Shown piece after piece: positions 22,799 to 31,153 of a stretch of DNA of 49,035 nucleotides (its first letter is position 1; every line of letters starts with the position of its first letter). Source of the stretch: Nanobdellota archaeon (GTDB taxonomy: Archaea > Nanobdellota > Nanobdellia > Parvarchaeales > Parvarchaeaceae); the NCBI GenBank assembly GCA_021818665.1, contig JAKATQ010000001.1, forward strand, positions 1 through 49,035. Reading direction: 5' to 3'. The position numbers were made by a program, and so were the translations under genes. Under the pieces are notes generated by a model, which worked only from the letters and a program-made list of their open reading frames with translations, made no database searches and was not told the DNA's origin.

Positions 22799-24196
22799 TT
22801 ACTCTACGGTCTCCCCGGTAAGCTTGTCTTTTATCGGCTTGAATTCCGGACCATTCTCTTGCATAAGCGAATAATAAAACTGGTATATTATCATCACCAC
22901 CAGCAGTATGCCTACACCAGCCGTGAGCGCATTGAAAAATGTAGCTAGCGCTGCGACTAGACCGGTTATCGCGCCGCCGATTATAGCTAATGGGACGATG
23001 TATCTTTTAAGGATGTCCGTTATTATGCGTTCATCCCTGCGAAATCCCGGCATGGAGAGACCGGATGACATCAACTGCTTGGTCACAGACCGCGGGTCCT
23101 GCCCGCCTAGATACATCCACAAATATGAGAATATCGAAGCACCTATTATCAATATTAGCGTATACACCACCATAGATTCTATCTGGAGTGAAGTTATGCC
23201 AGTCGTCGTAGCACTTACGTATAGCTGCTGTATCGTTGGTGGAGACAAGAGGGCGGCCAAGCCGCTAATGGGAAGTTCCTGCGTACCAAAGAGGGTACTT
23301 TGCTTTTGATACGTGCCAAGTATAGAATTACCCGCATTGAAAAGCGTCTGCCCGAAGAACTGTACGCCGGCTACCAAGGACACGACGAGGACTATCGGGA
23401 TTATACTGGTGTAAAACAGTGCTACTGGCCATCTTATAGAATAACCTCTCAAACGGCCGAACGACAGGGGGAGCTCAATCTTTACCCCTTGGAGCCATAT
23501 CGACACTGCGAACAAGGAGACGGTCGATATTATCGCCACTATCGGGAACAGGGCGTCTAGAGGGACTCCAGATATGAACGAAGATATGATCGAAGGTATC
23601 GCCCCTATGGGACTAACGAACGGGTTCAGAGTCGTATTTACTAGCTGGAGGGATATACCGGCGAGTATGAACAGGCTTATGCCTGACCCTATGCCCCACT
23701 TGCTCACTACTTCGTCCATAAAAACTAGCACTATCCCAGCGGCGACTAGCTGTAGCAGCATTATTATAGGAAACATTATGCCGCTCTGTGCAGGTGTCAG
23801 GGCGCCGCTGAAAACGTAAACTGCGTTCTCGACGATTACGAAGGCTATGGAGGTCATCTTCTGGATGCCCTGGAATAGTATCCTGCCCTCTTTTGTAGAA
23901 GTGTCTATGTGTATTATATCTGTGCCCTGAAGCATCTGTATGATTATGCTTGCACTTACTATCGGACCTATCCCTAAGGAAAGCAACGAGCCGAAATGCG
24001 AGGCGATAAGCACTTGGAGTATTTCAAAATTTAGACTATACGCCTTGCTAACTCCAAAAAGTGGGACGAAAGACATCACTATGAACAGCAGTAGTATCGC
24101 TGCGGTCCATCCAAGTTTTGTCTTAAGGTTTAGTTTTTCTAGTGGGACTGGTACTGATGGGAGGTTTGATAAGAAGCTCCTTATCTTCTCGTTCAT
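22799..24196 (-). CDS. secY: Preprotein translocase subunit SecY
   Basis: This is the channel-forming subunit of the Sec translocon. The 465-residue protein has ten hydrophobic helices. The plug and helix 2 region reads LIASHFGSLLSLGIGPIVSA, and helix 5 has WGIGSGISLFI. Cytosolic loops with conserved basic residues (LRGYSIRWPVALFYTS; MPGFRRDERI) contact the ribosome. The start overlaps the L15 stop by 4 nt (24193-24196). SecY at the end of the ribosomal operon is the standard arrangement. Confidence 0.97.
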   Translation of the reverse strand: MNEKIRSFLSNLPSVPVPLEKLNLKTKLGWTAAILLLFIVMSFVPLFGVSKAYSLNFEILQVLIASHFGSLLSLGIGPIVSASIIIQMLQGTDIIHIDTSTKEGRILFQGIQKMTSIAFVIVENAVYVFSGALTPAQSGIMFPIIMLLQLVAAGIVLVFMDEVVSKWGIGSGISLFILAGISLQLVNTTLNPFVSPIGAIPSIISSFISGVPLDALFPIVAIISTVSLFAVSIWLQGVKIELPLSFGRLRGYSIRWPVALFYTSIIPIVLVVSLVAGVQFFGQTLFNAGNSILGTYQKQSTLFGTQELPISGLAALLSPPTIQQLYVSATTTGITSLQIESMVVYTLILIIGASIFSYLWMYLGGQDPRSVTKQLMSSGLSMPGFRRDERIITDILKRYIVPLAIIGGAITGLVAALATFFNALTAGVGILLVVMIIYQFYYSLMQENGPEFKPIKDKLTGETVE

Positions 24197-24591
24197 ACCA
24201 CCTCTCCGCCCGCAGAGAGTATCTCATTCCTTGCGCGTTCGGACGCCGTACCGTAAACGATTATCTTTGGTTTTGCCTTCCCGAACCTGCCACACACCTT
24301 CGAATAACCGAGTTTTTTCAGGTTGATTATTATTTTATCGTCTTTGATCTCTAGCGTTCCCGCCTTTTTTAGGGAGTCTATCTTTCTTTCTATGTTATTA
24401 AGGTTGAGCGGGACTTTTTTCTCTAGCGAAAGCGAATACCTGTGCTCGTGCGCCCTTATGGACATCATATTCTGCTGGCCGCGTTTCCCTCCACCTGCCC
24501 TGCCGCGGCCGCCGCGATTGCCGGCTTTTCTCGCACGTTTACCATAGCCCCGGCCGGCTGTCGTGCTTCCTCGCAGTTTCCGTCTTTTCAT
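24193..24591 (-). CDS. rpl15: Large-subunit ribosomal protein uL15
   Basis: The 132-residue protein has the glycine- and arginine-rich N-terminus typical of L15 (RKLRGSTTAGRGYGKRARKA, GGRGRAGGGKRGQQ), which threads into 23S rRNA. The globular C-terminus follows (KIIVYGTASERARNEILSAG). It overlaps L30 upstream and SecY downstream by 4 nt each, implying coupled translation. Confidence 0.96.
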   Translation of the reverse strand: MKRRKLRGSTTAGRGYGKRARKAGNRGGRGRAGGGKRGQQNMMSIRAHEHRYSLSLEKKVPLNLNNIERKIDSLKKAGTLEIKDDKIIINLKKLGYSKVCGRFGKAKPKIIVYGTASERARNEILSAGGEVV

Positions 24592-25037
24592 ATCATCCTT
24601 TCCAAAAGGTTGGCTATCTCCTTTCCCCTGTAACCAACGGCTCCGCCCAAGCTGAACGCCACTTTCTTGCCAGCCCTCTCAAACCCGCCGGCTGGCGGAT
24701 GTAATCTAAAAATTCTTTTTATCTTTAGGTCGACGAGTTTCTTTTTGCCTGACATGAAATCGTCGATAAACGCGGTAAGCTCTCCGCTCTTCCAGTCGTA
24801 TCTTTTTATGTTGCTGGCCATAGATCTCTTTGCAAGAAGTTTTGCGGCTGCCTCTTTGCTAAGCTCACCGTATGTTATCACACTGTCTATCTCTTTGAGC
24901 ATGCCCCTCATCTGCTGGGAACCGTCTACTATCGTACAAGAATATAATTTATATAGGCCGAGATTGCCGAGTATTACTTGGATCTTACCACGTTTTTTTA
25001 TGGACGACCTCATCTTTATAACACATAGCTTTTCCAT
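24588..25037 (-). CDS. rpl30: Large-subunit ribosomal protein uL30
   Basis: The 149-residue archaeal-type L30 (bacterial homologues are about 60) begins EKLCVIKMRSSIKKRGKIQV. It contains LGLYKLYSCTIVDGS and the C-terminal FRLHPPAGGFER element. Downstream it overlaps L15 by 4 nt; S5 lies 7 nt upstream. Confidence 0.96.
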   Translation of the reverse strand: MEKLCVIKMRSSIKKRGKIQVILGNLGLYKLYSCTIVDGSQQMRGMLKEIDSVITYGELSKEAAAKLLAKRSMASNIKRYDWKSGELTAFIDDFMSGKKKLVDLKIKRIFRLHPPAGGFERAGKKVAFSLGGAVGYRGKEIANLLERMI

Positions 25038-25044
25038 ACGGTTT

Positions 25045-25848
25045 TTACATCGACATCCCGAGAGATTCGCTCTCGGATTTTAATACGCTGTAAGAGCTCA
25101 GGCTCTTTAGGGCGTTGAACGTGGCATAACCAAGGTTTATTCTTGTGTGCGTCTGTCCATCTACACGGGACCATACGTCCTTTATACCAGCTAGTCTGAG
25201 AATTGTCTTTATGTCATCAGCAACGCAGAACCCTATCCCCTTCGGTGCCGGTGTCAGCGTAACTATAACGGAGCCGCACTTTCCTTTTATCTTGAATGGT
25301 ATCGAATGTGGGGTCTTACATGCGCACTCCCAGCTTCCGCAGCCCCTCTTTATCGCTATCATGTTGAGCTTTGCCTTTTTCAGCGCTTTGTCCTTCGCTA
25401 CCACAGATTCCAAGGCTCTGCCCTTTCCTATACCTATGTGACCGTTCTTGTCGCCTACAACGGCCATCGCTGAGAAATGCTGCCTTTTAGCCTTCGCCGT
25501 GACCTTCTGCGTGTTCCTTATTATCCTTCGTTTACCGCCACCGAGCTTGCCTTTCGACTGGCCGATAAAAAGGAAGTCTGTCTCTAGACCTGGGATGAGA
25601 TAATCAACTATCTGTGGCTCTAGCATCTTGAGGTTCTTACCTAGTATTTCGTCTATGTCCTTTATTTCGCCCGACGCCACTTTAAGCCCAAGATCTGTCT
25701 TGAATCTGTAATCTATCCGTTTTTCTTGGCGAGCATTTTTTACTTCTTCGGCTATTACTGCTTTTGCGCTTTCCTCGACCGGCTGTGATGCCCCCACGAT
25801 TTCCTCTTTCGCAACGGCCGTCTTAACTTCGTCAACCTTATTTTCCAT
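25045..25848 (-). CDS. rps5: Small-subunit ribosomal protein uS5 with an acidic N-terminal extension
   Basis: The S5 core is clear: FLFIGQSKGKLGGGKRRIIR, then HFSAMAVVGDKNGHIGIGKG, GSWECACKTPHSIPFKIKGK, and VWSRVDGQTHTRINLGYATF. At 267 residues it is longer than usual, because the first ~45 are an Ala/Glu/Val-rich low-complexity extension (DEVKTAVAKEEIVGASQPVE). The start overlaps L18 by 11 nt. An internal start closer to the core cannot be excluded. Confidence 0.95.
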   Translation of the reverse strand: MENKVDEVKTAVAKEEIVGASQPVEESAKAVIAEEVKNARQEKRIDYRFKTDLGLKVASGEIKDIDEILGKNLKMLEPQIVDYLIPGLETDFLFIGQSKGKLGGGKRRIIRNTQKVTAKAKRQHFSAMAVVGDKNGHIGIGKGRALESVVAKDKALKKAKLNMIAIKRGCGSWECACKTPHSIPFKIKGKCGSVIVTLTPAPKGIGFCVADDIKTILRLAGIKDVWSRVDGQTHTRINLGYATFNALKSLSSYSVLKSESESLGMSM

Positions 25849-26359
25849 GCTCTCCTAACTTCTCAATAACGTTTTCCATCTCTTTTCTAATGTTCTTTAC
25901 TTTATCGCCTATCGCTGAAAATTGCGAGCCTTTGCCAGTACCAAAATAGTTAGCTATGTGTTCACCGAACATCCTGTTTTCAGACACCGGCAACTCTGTC
26001 GCGTGTAAATCCAAGCCGCCGTCCTGCGCTCCTCTCACCACGTAGTAAATGAAGCTGTCCTTTTTAAGCACGTGGCTCCCCTTGTCCAAGACCGCCTCTT
26101 TTACCGAGGACTTCTTGGCCAAAAGTACGCCGCTCAGGTAAGCAGAAGGGATGTTCTTTGGATTGAACGGCCACCCATATTTCTTCAGTTCCGTGCTGTG
26201 CACGCTTGCGAGTGTCCTGTCGCCGCTGGCCGCGTATTCGACAATCTGCGAGATTATCTGGTTGTCCGTCTTTCTTACTACGAGTCTAGGCAGAGACGAC
26301 TTCAGCAGTTTGAGTCTTGTCCTGTAGTTCGTTATACCTTCGCGCTTCATCATTCCCAT
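25838..26359 (-). CDS. rpl18: Large-subunit ribosomal protein uL18
   Basis: This 5S-rRNA-binding protein has 173 residues. It begins with the archaeal signature EGITNYRTRLKLLKSSLPRL, followed by VVRKTDNQI, and contains GWPFNPKNIPSAYLSGVLLA and DKGSHVLKKDSF. It lies 1 nt downstream of L19e and overlaps S5. Length is slightly below the archaeal norm (about 190-200). Confidence 0.95.
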   Translation of the reverse strand: MGMMKREGITNYRTRLKLLKSSLPRLVVRKTDNQIISQIVEYAASGDRTLASVHSTELKKYGWPFNPKNIPSAYLSGVLLAKKSSVKEAVLDKGSHVLKKDSFIYYVVRGAQDGGLDLHATELPVSENRMFGEHIANYFGTGKGSQFSAIGDKVKNIRKEMENVIEKLGEHGK

Positions 26360-26360
26360 A

Positions 26361-26795
26361 TCAGCTCTTCTTCATCTCCTCGATGTAGTTGCGCATGTGG
26401 TTTACGCTGTGGAAAGCGTTCCCCTTGACCTTGGTGTACATCACCCGAAATTGTTTCTTGTCTATTTTACCGGCCGTCCTCTCCTTGAATAATTCGTTCC
26501 TAAGTGCTTTCACTTTGTCTATCCATTGGAAATTCGTCCTTGCGTTCTTCTTGCCCTTTCTGCTGCCTACGCCGGTACGATGGCCGCGCCTCTTTTTCAT
26601 GGCGAACAGTCTCGCTCTGGCTCTTGATTGTCCCGCGGACTTCTTTTCAGATATGAATCCTTTCTTTACCAGACCCTTCACATCCTCTGCCGTTATGGCT
26701 TCCTTTATCTCCTTGAACTTTGCCGGGTCAAGCCACACTTTCTTCTCGCCCACGCCAAAAAGCCTACTGGCCAGTCTTCTCTGCGTTTTCAGCAT
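26361..26795 (-). CDS. rpl19e: Large-subunit ribosomal protein eL19
   Basis: This protein, found only in archaea and eukaryotes, begins MLKTQRRLASRLFGVGEKKV and contains the basic RARARLFAMKKRRGHRTGVG helix and GSRKGKKNAR. The start at 26795 (144 residues) fits family alignments better than 26804, which adds MKG. Either way its 5' end lies inside the 3' end of the L32e gene by 32-41 nt. Confidence 0.94.
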   Translation of the reverse strand: MLKTQRRLASRLFGVGEKKVWLDPAKFKEIKEAITAEDVKGLVKKGFISEKKSAGQSRARARLFAMKKRRGHRTGVGSRKGKKNARTNFQWIDKVKALRNELFKERTAGKIDKKQFRVMYTKVKGNAFHSVNHMRNYIEEMKKS

Positions 26796-27114
26796 CCCTT
26801 TCATGGTTTATCACCCTTATGTTCTTTGCCCTGCAGGCCTCTAGTATGCTTTTTCTTTTGAGAGCGCCTACAGCACTCGCGATTATGACTATATTCCCAT
26901 CGTTAAGACTCTCAAGTTCTTTCTGATTGTGAACCCGTACTGGCATCTTGCCAGCTATCCTGAAGCGCTCTTTTCCCGACGACATGAAGCCCTTGGAAGG
27001 CATCGGCTTGTGTCCCTTCTTCCTAACCTTCGTCTTGTTCTTCCTCCCCCTCGGCTTGCGCCATGAAAAGCCTATTTTTTTCAGTTTGCTTGAATCCTTT
27101 TTTGTGAATTTCAT
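26764..27114 (-). CDS. rpl32e: Large-subunit ribosomal protein eL32
   Basis: The 116-residue protein contains the eL32 core KLKKIGFSWRKPRGRKNKTK, then GHKPMPSKGFMSSGKERF, followed by VRVHNQKELESLNDGNIVII. The C-terminus continues about ten residues (DAENAEKTGQ) beyond the usual RVxN end. That tail is encoded in the region overlapping the L19e start, so it may be a by-product of gene overlap. Confidence 0.94.
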   Translation of the reverse strand: MKFTKKDSSKLKKIGFSWRKPRGRKNKTKVRKKGHKPMPSKGFMSSGKERFRIAGKMPVRVHNQKELESLNDGNIVIIASAVGALKRKSILEACRAKNIRVINHERDAENAEKTGQ

Positions 27115-27115
27115 A

Positions 27116-27637
27116 TCATGGTTTCTTTGTTATGAACACCCCGTCTTTAAAAACACGCCTGTCCTTGTTTTTTATCTGTATCTTGTTCTCGATGGTTCCC
27201 GCGGTCTGACCGACTAGATACTTATCTATCCCGTTTATCGTTATCTTAGTGCCGCTTACCTTTACAACCACGCCCTTCGGCAACGGTATCTCCCTGGCTT
27301 TTCTCTCGCCAACAAAGTTCTCTACCACGAGTTTGTCTCCGACCACCTTCAACGTGGCTGGGAAGTGCATGTAAACCAGCTCTAATTCTGCGCTGTAACC
27401 TTTCTTAACGCCTTCGACCATGTTCCTTATCTCGGCCGCAAGAGTTCCCGCTATCGCTTTTTGATAATCGATGTCCTTTTCTGATTCTATGAGTATCTTA
27501 TCGCCGTCCCTTTTCAGTTTCAGGAATGAATATCTTATGTGGGCAGTCAGCTCTCCCTTCTCTGCCTTTACCCTTACGGCCCCTCTTGCTATCTCCGTTT
27601 CCGTGCCTGAAACGTCGACCTTGAACTTAGTAGACAT
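27116..27637 (-). CDS. rpl6: Large-subunit ribosomal protein uL6
   Basis: This is a 173-residue L6 with two repeated alpha/beta domains. Recognisable parts are LAAEIRNMVEGVKKGYSAEL in the middle and GVVVKVSGTKITINGIDKYL in the second domain. It ends with VFKDGVFITKKP. Its start overlaps S8 by 11 nt and L32e follows after 1 nt. Confidence 0.95.
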   Translation of the reverse strand: MSTKFKVDVSGTETEIARGAVRVKAEKGELTAHIRYSFLKLKRDGDKILIESEKDIDYQKAIAGTLAAEIRNMVEGVKKGYSAELELVYMHFPATLKVVGDKLVVENFVGERKAREIPLPKGVVVKVSGTKITINGIDKYLVGQTAGTIENKIQIKNKDRRVFKDGVFITKKP

Positions 27638-28013
27638 ATGCGACCAAAGTGCCCCCTACACGGAGATTATTCGCCTCCCGGTTCGTCATCAGTCCCTTGC
27701 TTGTGGACAGAATTATTATGCCGAAGCCTAGCGCTGGCAGGTATCTTTTCTCGTACTTCGCTATCTCAGCGGCCTTTATCGGCAGTCTTGGTCTTATCGC
27801 CTTGCATTTATTAAGATCTTCGCTGAGCTCTACTTTTATGAAACCGCCCCTCGAATCGCTGATTATCTCGTAGTTTTTTATGTAACTGTTGTTCTTCACT
27901 ATGTCGAGCAATTTTATAAGGAATTTCGATGATGGTCTGATTACGCACGACTTCTTTCCGCTCCGCCTTGCTACGTATATGGTATTAAAAACATCGGATA
28001 ACACATCAGTCAT
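27627..28013 (-). CDS. rps8: Small-subunit ribosomal protein uS8
   Basis: This is a 128-residue S8, which binds 16S rRNA and often its own mRNA as a translational regulator. It begins TDVLSDVFNTIYVARRSGKK. It ends with the conserved LPALGFGIIILSTSKGLMTN, then REANNLRVGGTLVAYVY. Confidence 0.95.
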   Translation of the reverse strand: MTDVLSDVFNTIYVARRSGKKSCVIRPSSKFLIKLLDIVKNNSYIKNYEIISDSRGGFIKVELSEDLNKCKAIRPRLPIKAAEIAKYEKRYLPALGFGIIILSTSKGLMTNREANNLRVGGTLVAYVY

Positions 28014-28019
28014 ATAAAA

Positions 28020-28256
28020 TCAAACCTCTTTCCCGTACTTTTTGAATCCGAGGTCTTTGGCGACCTCTCTAAAGCATTCTCGGCAATAGTTTAGACCGTG
28101 GACTCCGATGTGCGCCTCGGATCTCCCACATCTGATGCAGCGTCTAAAGCGCAAATCGTGCGGTTGCAGCTTATGCTTGTTGAATCTGACGAACCTAGAA
28201 TACTTGGCAGGTTTGCCCGTTAGGTTCTTTGCTATCCTCTCGAATGAAGTTTCCAT
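28020..28256 (-). CDS. rps14: Small-subunit ribosomal protein uS14, zinc type, with an N-terminal extension
   Basis: The C-terminal half is the standard archaeal S14: FRRCIRCGRSEAHIGVHGLN, then YCRECFREVAKDLGFKKYGK. CxxC and CxxC bind zinc. The first ~25 residues (ETSFERIAKNLTGKPAKYSR) exceed the usual archaeal length of about 54. The only in-frame ATG at the N-terminal side is this one, so the extension seems real unless a non-ATG start is used. Confidence 0.93.
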   Translation of the reverse strand: METSFERIAKNLTGKPAKYSRFVRFNKHKLQPHDLRFRRCIRCGRSEAHIGVHGLNYCRECFREVAKDLGFKKYGKEV

Positions 28257-28258
28257 TA

Positions 28259-28768
28259 TCAGTCCTCTATCTTGACATTGTATTTTCCCCTTAAGAAATC
28301 CATCGCTTCCTGTGGGGTTATAAGATGGTTTTTCCCTATCTTATTGCCGCTGCGTTTTCTTGCGATTCCGAAACCTCTTCTAGATAGAGTGACCGCTACT
28401 GATAGGCCCACTATGCCGACGGTGTAGTCATACTTCGCTCCAGGTATATGAACGTATTCTGATATGCCAAAAGACAAGTTCCCATTTTTATCGAACGCTG
28501 AACTCTTTACCTTGTTCTCGACTGCTGTGAAAAGGCGTTTCAGCGTCTCTTCTGCCTTGCTTTTCCTGAGCGTGACTTTCGTGCCTATCTGCAGGCCGGG
28601 TCTGATGTTCCATTCCGGTATTCTCCTCTTTGTAGTCGTATTCACCGGTTTTGAGCCGGATATCTGCGCGAGGAGTTTGCTTATCTTCTCCAGTTTTTCG
28701 CCGGGTTCGCCGACTCCCACGTTCAACGTGATCTTTTCGATCCTTATATCACGCATCGGATTTTCCAT
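28259..28768 (-). CDS. rpl5: Large-subunit ribosomal protein uL5
   Basis: This 5S-rRNA-binding protein contains MRDIRIEKITLNVGVGEPGE, then RRIPEWNIRPGLQIGTKVTL, and YDYTVGIVGLSVAVTLSRRG. The start at 28768 (MENPMRDI, 169 residues) leaves 1 nt after the S4e stop. A longer frame from 28810 would add 14 residues (NFPPPKPRAWCFD) translated from the S4e 3' end and is not favoured. Confidence 0.94.
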   Translation of the reverse strand: MENPMRDIRIEKITLNVGVGEPGEKLEKISKLLAQISGSKPVNTTTKRRIPEWNIRPGLQIGTKVTLRKSKAEETLKRLFTAVENKVKSSAFDKNGNLSFGISEYVHIPGAKYDYTVGIVGLSVAVTLSRRGFGIARKRSGNKIGKNHLITPQEAMDFLRGKYNVKIED

Positions 28769-28769
28769 G

Positions 28770-29432
28770 TCAAAGCACCATGCACGAGGTTTCGGAGGCG
28801 GAAAATTCATCTTCGTCCTTCTTCAGAAGGACGGAGCCTTCCTTTATATTGACGATCTTTCCATTCCGTCCAGCGTTCTTGCCCCTGAATACTATGGCTT
28901 CCTTACCCTGCTCGAACGGCACTGAACGCAGTATCTTGTTGTTGATGGTGTCTAGAACTATCGTGTCGCCTACTTGGACGCCAGATTGTCTCTCTAGAAG
29001 GTTCCTGCCGTCGTTTAGGCCCAGGACCGTCCTTCCACCCCTAAATTTGCGCTTGGAAAGCACTTTAACACGTTTTGTGTCCGGTTCTAGGTCGCTTTTT
29101 ATGGTCGTGATCTTACCGTTGGAATCCAGCCATACCAAGAAGTGGTCGTTGCGTATACCGATGGCATCACCAAATCCTATCGCGCATTTCTCTTCTGTAA
29201 CTATCTTGCCGTCGACCTTTACCATGCCGCTCTTAATTAGGTATCTAGCCTCTTTTGCGTTCATCGCTATCTTCATGACGTCTCTGAGCAGGCCTGAAAG
29301 TGCCACCGCTTCGCGGCTGCTATGCCGACCTGGCAGGGGCCTGAAGTAGTATGTATATTTCTTACGCGGCACTACCAGCGATGTAGTCACTACGCTCCTC
29401 TTGAAATGCTTTGATTCACCGTGTCTGGCCAT
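28770..29432 (-). CDS. rps4e: Small-subunit ribosomal protein eS4
   Basis: This archaeal/eukaryotic S4e has 220 residues. It begins ARHGESKHFKRSVVTTSLVV and carries the S4-like RNA-binding segment NAKEARYLIKSGMVKVDGKI and a KOW-type C-terminal segment (VFRGKNAGRNGKIVNIKEGS). Its start overlaps the L24 end by 17 nt. Confidence 0.95.
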   Translation of the reverse strand: MARHGESKHFKRSVVTTSLVVPRKKYTYYFRPLPGRHSSREAVALSGLLRDVMKIAMNAKEARYLIKSGMVKVDGKIVTEEKCAIGFGDAIGIRNDHFLVWLDSNGKITTIKSDLEPDTKRVKVLSKRKFRGGRTVLGLNDGRNLLERQSGVQVGDTIVLDTINNKILRSVPFEQGKEAIVFRGKNAGRNGKIVNIKEGSVLLKKDEDEFSASETSCMVL

Positions 29433-29811
29433 ATGATTTCAACTTCTCCGCCCTGAACCGATCTGATATGTTCAGGTCTTTTATCAACAAGGCCGAAGGC
29501 CTAAGTTTGAACGGGACCTTATTGCCCTTCTTAGTGGTCGCCTTTATGCTGTCGAGCGACACCTTAAGCTGCTTGGTGTACACCTTGTCTATCTTGCCCT
29601 CCTGTCCTTTGAACTTGCCGCGCATCACTACGACGCCGTCACCTTTCTTTAATGGCATATTCCTGACGTTATAAGTCTGCCTGAGTTCTTTCGACAGGTG
29701 CGCCGCCAGCATCCTGTGCTTTAAGTGGAGCGGTGCGTTCTGCCGGTATTTCCTCTGCTTCTTTGGACTCTTGCTCGAAACCCAATGACTGCTGAATTCT
29801 TCGTTCATCAT
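29416..29811 (-). CDS. rpl24: Large-subunit ribosomal protein uL24
   Basis: This is a 131-residue archaeal L24. The N-terminal basic part contains SKSPKKQRKYRQNAPLHLKH, and the KOW motif reads LKKGDGVVVMRGKFKGQEGK. It overlaps L14 by 4 nt and S4e by 17 nt. Confidence 0.95.
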   Translation of the reverse strand: MMNEEFSSHWVSSKSPKKQRKYRQNAPLHLKHRMLAAHLSKELRQTYNVRNMPLKKGDGVVVMRGKFKGQEGKIDKVYTKQLKVSLDSIKATTKKGNKVPFKLRPSALLIKDLNISDRFRAEKLKSYGQTR

Positions 29812-30239
29812 ACTATCTTAGATGCTATCTTCGTTATGTGCGGAAACCTATATGATATCTCTTTAGGCAAAGGCCCGCGAAGTATCGTGCCCTGCGGTTC
29901 ATATTTATCGATGTCCTTCACTATCGCGCATGCATTATCCTCAAAGCCGAGCCTGGTACCGTCAGGTCGTCTATAGAGTTTTTTCTGCCTCACTACTACG
30001 GCCGGGAATTTCTTGTGCACGGTGTCTGGAGACCCGCTCTTCACTACAACGAATATGGTGTCTCCGATGCCGCAGCGCGGCTGTCTGTCCTTAACGCCGT
30101 GGTAGCCGCGTATGTTGACCACCTTGGCTATCTTAGCGCCGGAATTGTCTGCGACGTTTATCCAGCTCCCGACATTTATCGCCTTGCTTATTTTTGCCTT
30201 AAGTGGCTTAAGTCCGCCGCCCTTTCGTCCGGTTCCCAT
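29808..30239 (-). CDS. rpl14: Large-subunit ribosomal protein uL14
   Basis: This is a 143-residue L14. It contains WINVADNSGAKIAKVVNIRG, then the segment FPAVVVRQKKLYRRPDGTRL and GFEDNACAIVKD near the C-terminus. Those are the conserved RNA- and L19-contacting elements. It overlaps L24 by 4 nt and starts 1 nt after S17. Confidence 0.96.
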   Translation of the reverse strand: MGTGRKGGGLKPLKAKISKAINVGSWINVADNSGAKIAKVVNIRGYHGVKDRQPRCGIGDTIFVVVKSGSPDTVHKKFPAVVVRQKKLYRRPDGTRLGFEDNACAIVKDIDKYEPQGTILRGPLPKEISYRFPHITKIASKIV

Positions 30240-30240
30240 A

Positions 30241-30552
30241 TCAAGCTTTCCTCAGCACGACAAAACGCTTCCAGCGGCTTATGGGCCGCGTCTCGTAAAT
30301 TATGACATTGTCGCCGAGCTTCGCATTTACACACTCTGGGTTGTGGGCAAGCACCTTTGTCCTGTCCTTTATGAATCTGTCGTACTTCTTAAGGCGCCTG
30401 AAGCGCGTCCATGCTACTGCTACGGTCTTATGTGCTTTCGCCGACGTAACGACGCCTTCGAATCTCCTGCCGTGCACGCGCAAATCCCCGTGATAAGGAC
30501 AGTTCTTGTCAGAGCACGTCGTCTCCGGCTCCACGAAATCGCTAGATCGCAT
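30241..30552 (-). CDS. rps17: Small-subunit ribosomal protein uS17
   Basis: The 103-residue protein has the archaeal N-terminal segment CSDKNCPYHGDLRVHGRRFE, then GVVTSAKAHKTVAVAW and KLGDNVIIYETRPIS. Two cysteines in CSDKNC are usual for archaeal S17. The start overlaps the RNase P protein gene by 11 nt. Confidence 0.95.
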   Translation of the reverse strand: MRSSDFVEPETTCSDKNCPYHGDLRVHGRRFEGVVTSAKAHKTVAVAWTRFRRLKKYDRFIKDRTKVLAHNPECVNAKLGDNVIIYETRPISRWKRFVVLRKA

Positions 30553-30751
30553 ATTCCCACGGCCTTAGTCTTATCTGGTCGCCTTTCACTCTCGTTTCTT
30601 TGCCGTCGATGCTGGTCAAAAACACGTTACCGTTCTTTACTACTCTCTTTACGCCAGCGCCAGTCGCTATCAAAAGGGTGTTTCTGGTTTCGTCTATGAC
30701 CCTTCCTTGTATCGACATCCTCTCTACAAATACGTTTCTATCGATTAGCAT
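30542..30751 (-). CDS. rnp1: RNase P protein component 1 (Rpp29/Pop4)
   Basis: This is a protein subunit of RNase P, which matures tRNA 5' ends. The 69-residue product has the Sm-like beta-barrel core IQGRVIDETRNTLLIATGAG, then VKRVVKNGNVFLTS and the conserved VKGDQIRLRPWEY. It is at the short end of the family. Its position upstream of rps17 is standard in archaea. It has its own TATA-like box and so opens a second transcription unit after L23. Confidence 0.9.
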   Translation of the reverse strand: MLIDRNVFVERMSIQGRVIDETRNTLLIATGAGVKRVVKNGNVFLTSIDGKETRVKGDQIRLRPWEYAI

Positions 30752-30770
30752 TGGTTATTTAAGAAAACCA

Positions 30771-30782
30771 TCGTTTAAAAAT
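30771..30782 (-). promoter_or_regulatory. TATA-like box for the rnp1-S17-...-secY unit
   Basis: CATTTTTAAACG on the minus strand lies 20-31 nt before the rnp1 ATG. The 132-nt gap behind L23 holds no other gene. Confidence 0.5.
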
Positions 30783-30883
30783 GTTATTGTGCATCTTTAT
30801 ATCGATAGATGCCGTTTAAGCACGCTCGGATTAAACGGTGGTGTGCTCGACCCGCTCTCGATTTTGCTGAAAAACGTCCTAAA

Positions 30884-31153
30884 TTATATAAGGCCGAGTT
30901 TTGTCGCCAGGTCCGTCGCTGGGTATTCTGGCTTAAGCTTTACTATCGCGACCCTATCACCGTTCATCTTGTTTATTATGTTTATCTTGGCTATTTTTAT
31001 CTCGAATTCTGATTCGAGTTCTTTCCTTATAGCGAACTTGTTAGCGGACTTTGAGACTATGAAAGATATCTTGTTCTGTTCCTGCAGGAGCCGTGTGGAT
31101 TTCTCACTATTGTGAACGCTTATTATGATGTCTCTCTTCGCTTCCATGCTCAT
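30884..31153 (-). CDS. rpl23: Large-subunit ribosomal protein uL23
   Basis: This is an 89-residue L23 at the peptide exit tunnel. It contains NSEKSTRLLQEQNKISFIVS, then SANKFAIRKELESEFEIKIA and INIINKMNGDRVAIVKLKPE. It overlaps L4 by 4 nt. L2 would normally follow, but the next gene is rnp1. Confidence 0.94.
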   Translation of the reverse strand: MSMEAKRDIIISVHNSEKSTRLLQEQNKISFIVSKSANKFAIRKELESEFEIKIAKINIINKMNGDRVAIVKLKPEYPATDLATKLGLI

